Source: Deltaproteobacteria bacterium
GTDB lineage: Bacteria > Desulfobacterota > Desulfobulbia > Desulfobulbales > BM004
Assembly (NCBI GenBank): GCA_020346205.1
Contig: CP070776.1
Coordinates: forward strand, 640,957-658,394
DNA length: 17,438 bases
Direction of reading: 5' to 3'
A program made the position numbers and the translations under genes. Within the stretch, counting starts at the first letter, position 1. Each line of letters starts with the position of its first letter. Shown here piece by piece: positions 15,300 through 17,438 of this stretch. Below the pieces are notes generated by a model. It did no database searches. It was not told the origin of the DNA and was given only the letters and a program-made list of their open reading frames with translations.

Positions 15300-15788
15300 A
15301 TGAGTATAGATCATACGAAATGCGATATAACTGGCATGGTCGAACGGCATATCATGATCGCTGTTGATCCTTCTGATAATGCCAGGCGGGCGGTTCTTTT
15401 TGTCGGAGATTTTTTCGGTTGTTACGAGGGGTTCCAGGTTACATTGCTCCATATTATCCTGGAACCGGAAACTACCTTTTTTCGGGATAATGATGAAAGA
15501 AAGAAATGGCTTGCCGAAAAATACGAAGAGGCAAAAAAGATTATGGAGGAATACAGGCATATCCTGCTTGATGCCGGTTTTCCTGAGGACAAGGTAAATG
15601 TGCGCATTGATACCATGCGGGCTCCTTCAGTGGCAGATTGCATTATCAAGGAACAGGAGGAGATGAAATGCTGCACCATTGTTATAGGCCGGCGTGGCAT
15701 CTCCAAAAAGGAGGAGTTTATTTTCGGCTCCACCTCAAATAGAATTATTCATGAAGCTAAAAAATGTGCAGTTCTGGTAATAGAATAA
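15300..15788 (+). CDS. Universal stress protein (UspA family, ATP-binding type)
   Basis: 162-residue single-domain Usp. The N-terminal strand and nucleotide loop HIMIAVDPSDNARRA (about 17-31) and the C-terminal GRRG-(x9)-GST motif (G130, G133, G143, S144) match the G-2x-G-9x-G(S/T) nucleotide-binding signature, so it should bind ATP like MJ0577 rather than belong to the non-binding UspA group. An insertion rich in charged residues (about 57-85) lies after the second strand. The ATG has AGAGGA (15287-15292) 7 nt upstream. It lies between the kinase-like gene (30 bp) and aroB (48 bp), all on the plus strand. The physiological role is not deducible from sequence. Confidence 0.88.
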   Translation: MSIDHTKCDITGMVERHIMIAVDPSDNARRAVLFVGDFFGCYEGFQVTLLHIILEPETTFFRDNDERKKWLAEKYEEAKKIMEEYRHILLDAGFPEDKVNVRIDTMRAPSVADCIIKEQEEMKCCTIVIGRRGISKKEEFIFGSTSNRIIHEAKKCAVLVIE

Positions 15789-15836
15789 GATTCTGAAAAT
15801 GAATTATAAAGCAACCAAGTTAAGGATAAGCAAAAT

Positions 15837-16910
15837 ATGAAAGAAATAACTGTCGGTCTTGGGGATAGGTCGTATCCTATTATGATAAAACAGGGTTTGC
15901 TTGATGATATTGCCAACAGGCTGCATACTAATCCATTTGCCAAACGTTACGGTATAATTGCTGATGATAACGTGGCAGCAATGTTTGGTGAGAGACTTCT
16001 TGCTTCTCTGCAAAACAGTGGCCTGGAAGCGGAATTGATTACCTTTCCCAAAGGTGAGGCCAGCAAGAGTCTCGCCACTATAGCAGAACTATCCAGCACC
16101 CTGGCCCAAAAGGGCTTTGACCGCAAGGACGGCCTCCTTGCCCTGGGGGGAGGTGTGACAGGTGATATCACAGGTTTTCTTGCTGCCTGTTATATGCGTT
16201 CTATACCATTTGCCCAGGTACCCACCACCCTGCTGTCCCAGGTGGACAGTTCAGTCGGCGGCAAGACAGGGGTCGATATCCCCGAAGGCAAGAACCTGGT
16301 CGGGGCTTTTTATCAGCCCAAGGCTGTGTTTATTGATACCCAGGTCCTCGAGCAACTGCCGGAAAATGAGCTCTTAAACGGTCTGGCAGAAGTCATCAAG
16401 TACGGAGTCATATATGACCGGGATTTTTTCAAGTTTCTTGAAATGAGTCTCAAGGGAATTCTAGCCCTGGACCTGCAAGTCCTCGAGGGGGTAGTTACCA
16501 GGAGCTGCAAGATAAAGGCAGCAATAGTTGAAGCAGATGAAAAAGAATCCGACTTCAGGCGTATCCTTAATTTCGGACATACTATTGGTCATGCGGTCGA
16601 GGCTGCTTCAGAATATAAGTTGGCCCATGGTTCGGCTGTGGCAATGGGTATGGTGGCTGTAGCAGAGCTTGCAGTTTTAAGCGGGATTCTTGACCAGCGG
16701 GAAAAAGAGCGTCTCAAGAACCTGATTGAAAAATTTGGTTTACCTGTAGCGATTCCAAAGGAATATGATCGGGCCAAGATCCAGGAGTATCTTCTTGCTG
16801 ATAAAAAAACCATTGGCGGCAAGGTTTTCTTTGTTCTGCCCACTTCCATCGGCAAGGTAATTATTACTGACAATATCGAGGCAGGTTTAATCACAAAGGT
16901 TATTGAGTGA
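15837..16910 (+). CDS. aroB: 3-dehydroquinate synthase
   Basis: 357-residue cytoplasmic enzyme that converts DAHP to 3-dehydroquinate, the second step of the shikimate pathway, using NAD and a divalent metal. The NAD-binding segment GGGVTGDITGFLAA is at about residues 104-117, and PTTLLSQVDSSVGGKTGVD (129-147) is the substrate-binding core. Metal ligands are E185 (LAEVIKYG), H248 (NFGHT) and H264 (LAHGSAVAMG); the two histidines are 16 apart, as in Aspergillus nidulans DHQS. Length is normal. The ATG has AAGGA about 10 nt upstream. Its stop overlaps the start of the next gene by 4 nt. Confidence 0.96.
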   Translation: MKEITVGLGDRSYPIMIKQGLLDDIANRLHTNPFAKRYGIIADDNVAAMFGERLLASLQNSGLEAELITFPKGEASKSLATIAELSSTLAQKGFDRKDGLLALGGGVTGDITGFLAACYMRSIPFAQVPTTLLSQVDSSVGGKTGVDIPEGKNLVGAFYQPKAVFIDTQVLEQLPENELLNGLAEVIKYGVIYDRDFFKFLEMSLKGILALDLQVLEGVVTRSCKIKAAIVEADEKESDFRRILNFGHTIGHAVEAASEYKLAHGSAVAMGMVAVAELAVLSGILDQREKERLKNLIEKFGLPVAIPKEYDRAKIQEYLLADKKTIGGKVFFVLPTSIGKVIITDNIEAGLITKVIE

Positions 16911-17438
16911 AAGTTATACTAATTGGCGCTACAACAATCTGTGGCAGGATTAGCCCGGTAGGCTATGGAAGTTTGCTCGACCGTCGCAGATTGGAAGAGA
17001 TCAGGGACGAGACCCAGGCAAGTATCATGGGCGCCAATACCCTGAGAAAGGAAAATCCTGAAATGCGGGGCACTAACGGCTCTCTTGATCCAGGACGCAT
17101 CAGGGCAATTATATCTCAAAGCGGGAATATCCCTGTCACAGGAAAGAAGTTATTCATGCATGACCCCAGTCCTGTAATTTTTACAGCCAATGAGAATGTT
17201 TCTGAACTGCGGGACAAGCTACAGGAAAACGCCATGGTGGTTGGTCTGCCGGCTGGTAAGCACGGTTTATCCATGCAGGCTGCTCTGGATTTTTTTAGAG
17301 GCAACGAAGTGGAATCTGTATTGATAGAAGGCGGGGCTCATCTTAACTATGCTGCTTTAGCTGATGGGGTGGTTGATGAAATTATGCTGACCATCATGCC
17401 GTTTGTTTCTGGTGAACAGGATGGGGCAAGTTTTGCTG
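16907..17438 (+). CDS. RibD C-terminal/DHFR-like reductase, 3' end outside window
   Basis: An open frame of 177 codons that runs past the end of the window. The start is GTG at 16907, overlapping the aroB TGA (GTGA, 4 nt), with AAAGGT (16895-16900) 6 nt upstream, so translation is coupled to aroB. The N-terminus KVILIGATTICGRISPVGYG, then ASIMGANTLRKENPEMR (about 38-54) and VESVLIEGGAHLNYAAL (about 137-153) followed by VDEIMLTIMPFVSG are the signature blocks of the RibD C-terminal reductase fold, which reduces the riboflavin precursor pyrimidine with NADPH. There is no N-terminal deaminase domain, so it is a stand-alone reductase domain; the exact substrate is uncertain. Confidence 0.8.
   Translation, partial: MKVILIGATTICGRISPVGYGSLLDRRRLEEIRDETQASIMGANTLRKENPEMRGTNGSLDPGRIRAIISQSGNIPVTGKKLFMHDPSPVIFTANENVSELRDKLQENAMVVGLPAGKHGLSMQAALDFFRGNEVESVLIEGGAHLNYAALADGVVDEIMLTIMPFVSGEQDGASFA

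Overview
The window looks like chromosomal core sequence from a sulfate-reducing deltaproteobacterium (Desulfobacterota, probably Desulfobulbales-like). This is inferred from a stand-alone bacterial ATP sulfurylase with its own strong promoter and terminator, a zapA-6S RNA pair, RNase Y, a PerR-type regulator, and moderately AT-rich DNA. There is no sign of mobile elements, CRISPR arrays, tRNA or rRNA genes.

Layout. 1-1022 (+): a small ZapB-like coiled-coil gene, zapA, and a well-supported 6S RNA (ssrS). 1023-1553 is a long non-coding stretch with several inverted repeats. 1554-4385 (+): RNase Y (rny) and tyrosyl-tRNA synthetase (tyrS). 4388-4789 (-): a PerR-type repressor, convergent with tyrS (2 bp gap), with a clear promoter and a perfect 13-bp dyad at its start region, which points to autoregulation. 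4967-6715 (-): an unassigned radical SAM protein preceded by a small gene of unknown function. 6930-12379 (-): a three-gene envelope operon encoding a YkuD/NTF2 (Csd6/Pgp2-type) L,D-peptidase, an M99 (Csd4/Pgp1-type) zinc D,L-carboxypeptidase, and an exported Sel1-TPR-parvulin protein. 12826-14109 (+): sat, with a promoter and a textbook terminator. 14277-17438 (+): a protein-kinase-fold protein, a universal stress protein, aroB, and a RibD-C/DHFR-like reductase that runs off the window.

How the genes work together. The most notable unit is the 6930-12379 operon. Csd6/Pgp2 and Csd4/Pgp1 are the consecutive peptidoglycan peptide-trimming enzymes (tetra- to tri- to dipeptide) that set helical cell shape in Helicobacter and Campylobacter. 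Here both lie in one transcription unit 3 bp apart, followed by an exported repeat protein with a prolyl isomerase domain. I infer a curvature or wall-trimming module in a free-living sulfate reducer. The sat gene supplies the activation step of sulfate respiration. The kinase-fold/Usp pair next to it is separated from sat by a terminator and is a separate, uncharacterised unit.
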